Origin: an uncultured Pirellulales bacterium
GTDB taxonomy: Bacteria; Planctomycetota; Planctomycetia; Pirellulales; Lacipirellulaceae
Assembly (NCBI GenBank): GCA_947258835.1
Contig: CAMYJY010000215.1
Location: forward strand, 1-6,133
DNA: 6,133 nt
Direction: 5' to 3'
In this document: piece after piece, positions 6,122 through 6,133 of the stretch
How the letters are laid out: every line of letters begins with the position of its first letter
How positions within the stretch are numbered: the first letter of the stretch is position 1
Translations under genes and position numbers: made by a program
Notes under the pieces: generated by a model
Seen by the model: the letters and a program-made list of their open reading frames with translations, nothing else
Databases searched by the model: none
Told to the model about the DNA's origin: nothing

Positions 6122-6133
6122 GAAAGGATGCGG

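Overview
The window is GC-rich and gene-sparse. It most likely comes from a planctomycete (Planctomycetota, Pirellulales-like) or a close relative. The evidence for this is the small membrane protein with a short SHOCT-like C-terminal helix pair, the large secreted beta-domain protein, the style of the HolA protein, and the loosely packed genes with long repeat-bearing spacers. The assignment is inference; no rRNA or lineage marker is present.

Layout, left to right. (1) Positions 1-247 hold the 3' end of a PLP-dependent class I/II aminotransferase gene (+). Positions 248-420 hold nothing I can recognise. (2) A perfect 13-bp-stem terminator at 424-453 sits between this gene and the convergent clpX (508-1788, -), and a second weaker hairpin lies directly after the clpX stop. 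(3) A 426-bp spacer (1789-2214) follows, then a small membrane-anchored protein gene (2215-2475, -) in the same orientation as clpX. (4) A spacer of about 520 bp (2476-2997) separates this leftward block from the rightward block. It holds a double CACGTG palindrome and three tandem copies of a 56-bp unit, each with a short hairpin; the last copy ends about 16 bp before the next start codon. (5) Positions 2998-4701 (+) encode a secreted protein of 567 aa with a signal peptide and two copies of a beta-sandwich domain pair, joined by a Pro/Ala/Ser/Thr-rich linker. (6) holA (4878-5984, +) encodes the clamp-loader delta subunit. (7) After holA come a G-run hairpin, a 23-bp tandem duplication and a 68-bp imperfect inverted repeat built on the ATTCCC(N)GGGAAT palindrome.

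The recognisable functions are housekeeping: ClpX for regulated proteolysis and HolA for replication. There is no visible defence, CRISPR, transposase or biosynthetic cluster. The genes do not form one pathway. The least explained features are the non-coding repeats and the duplicated-domain secreted protein; I see no clear undescribed multi-gene system.
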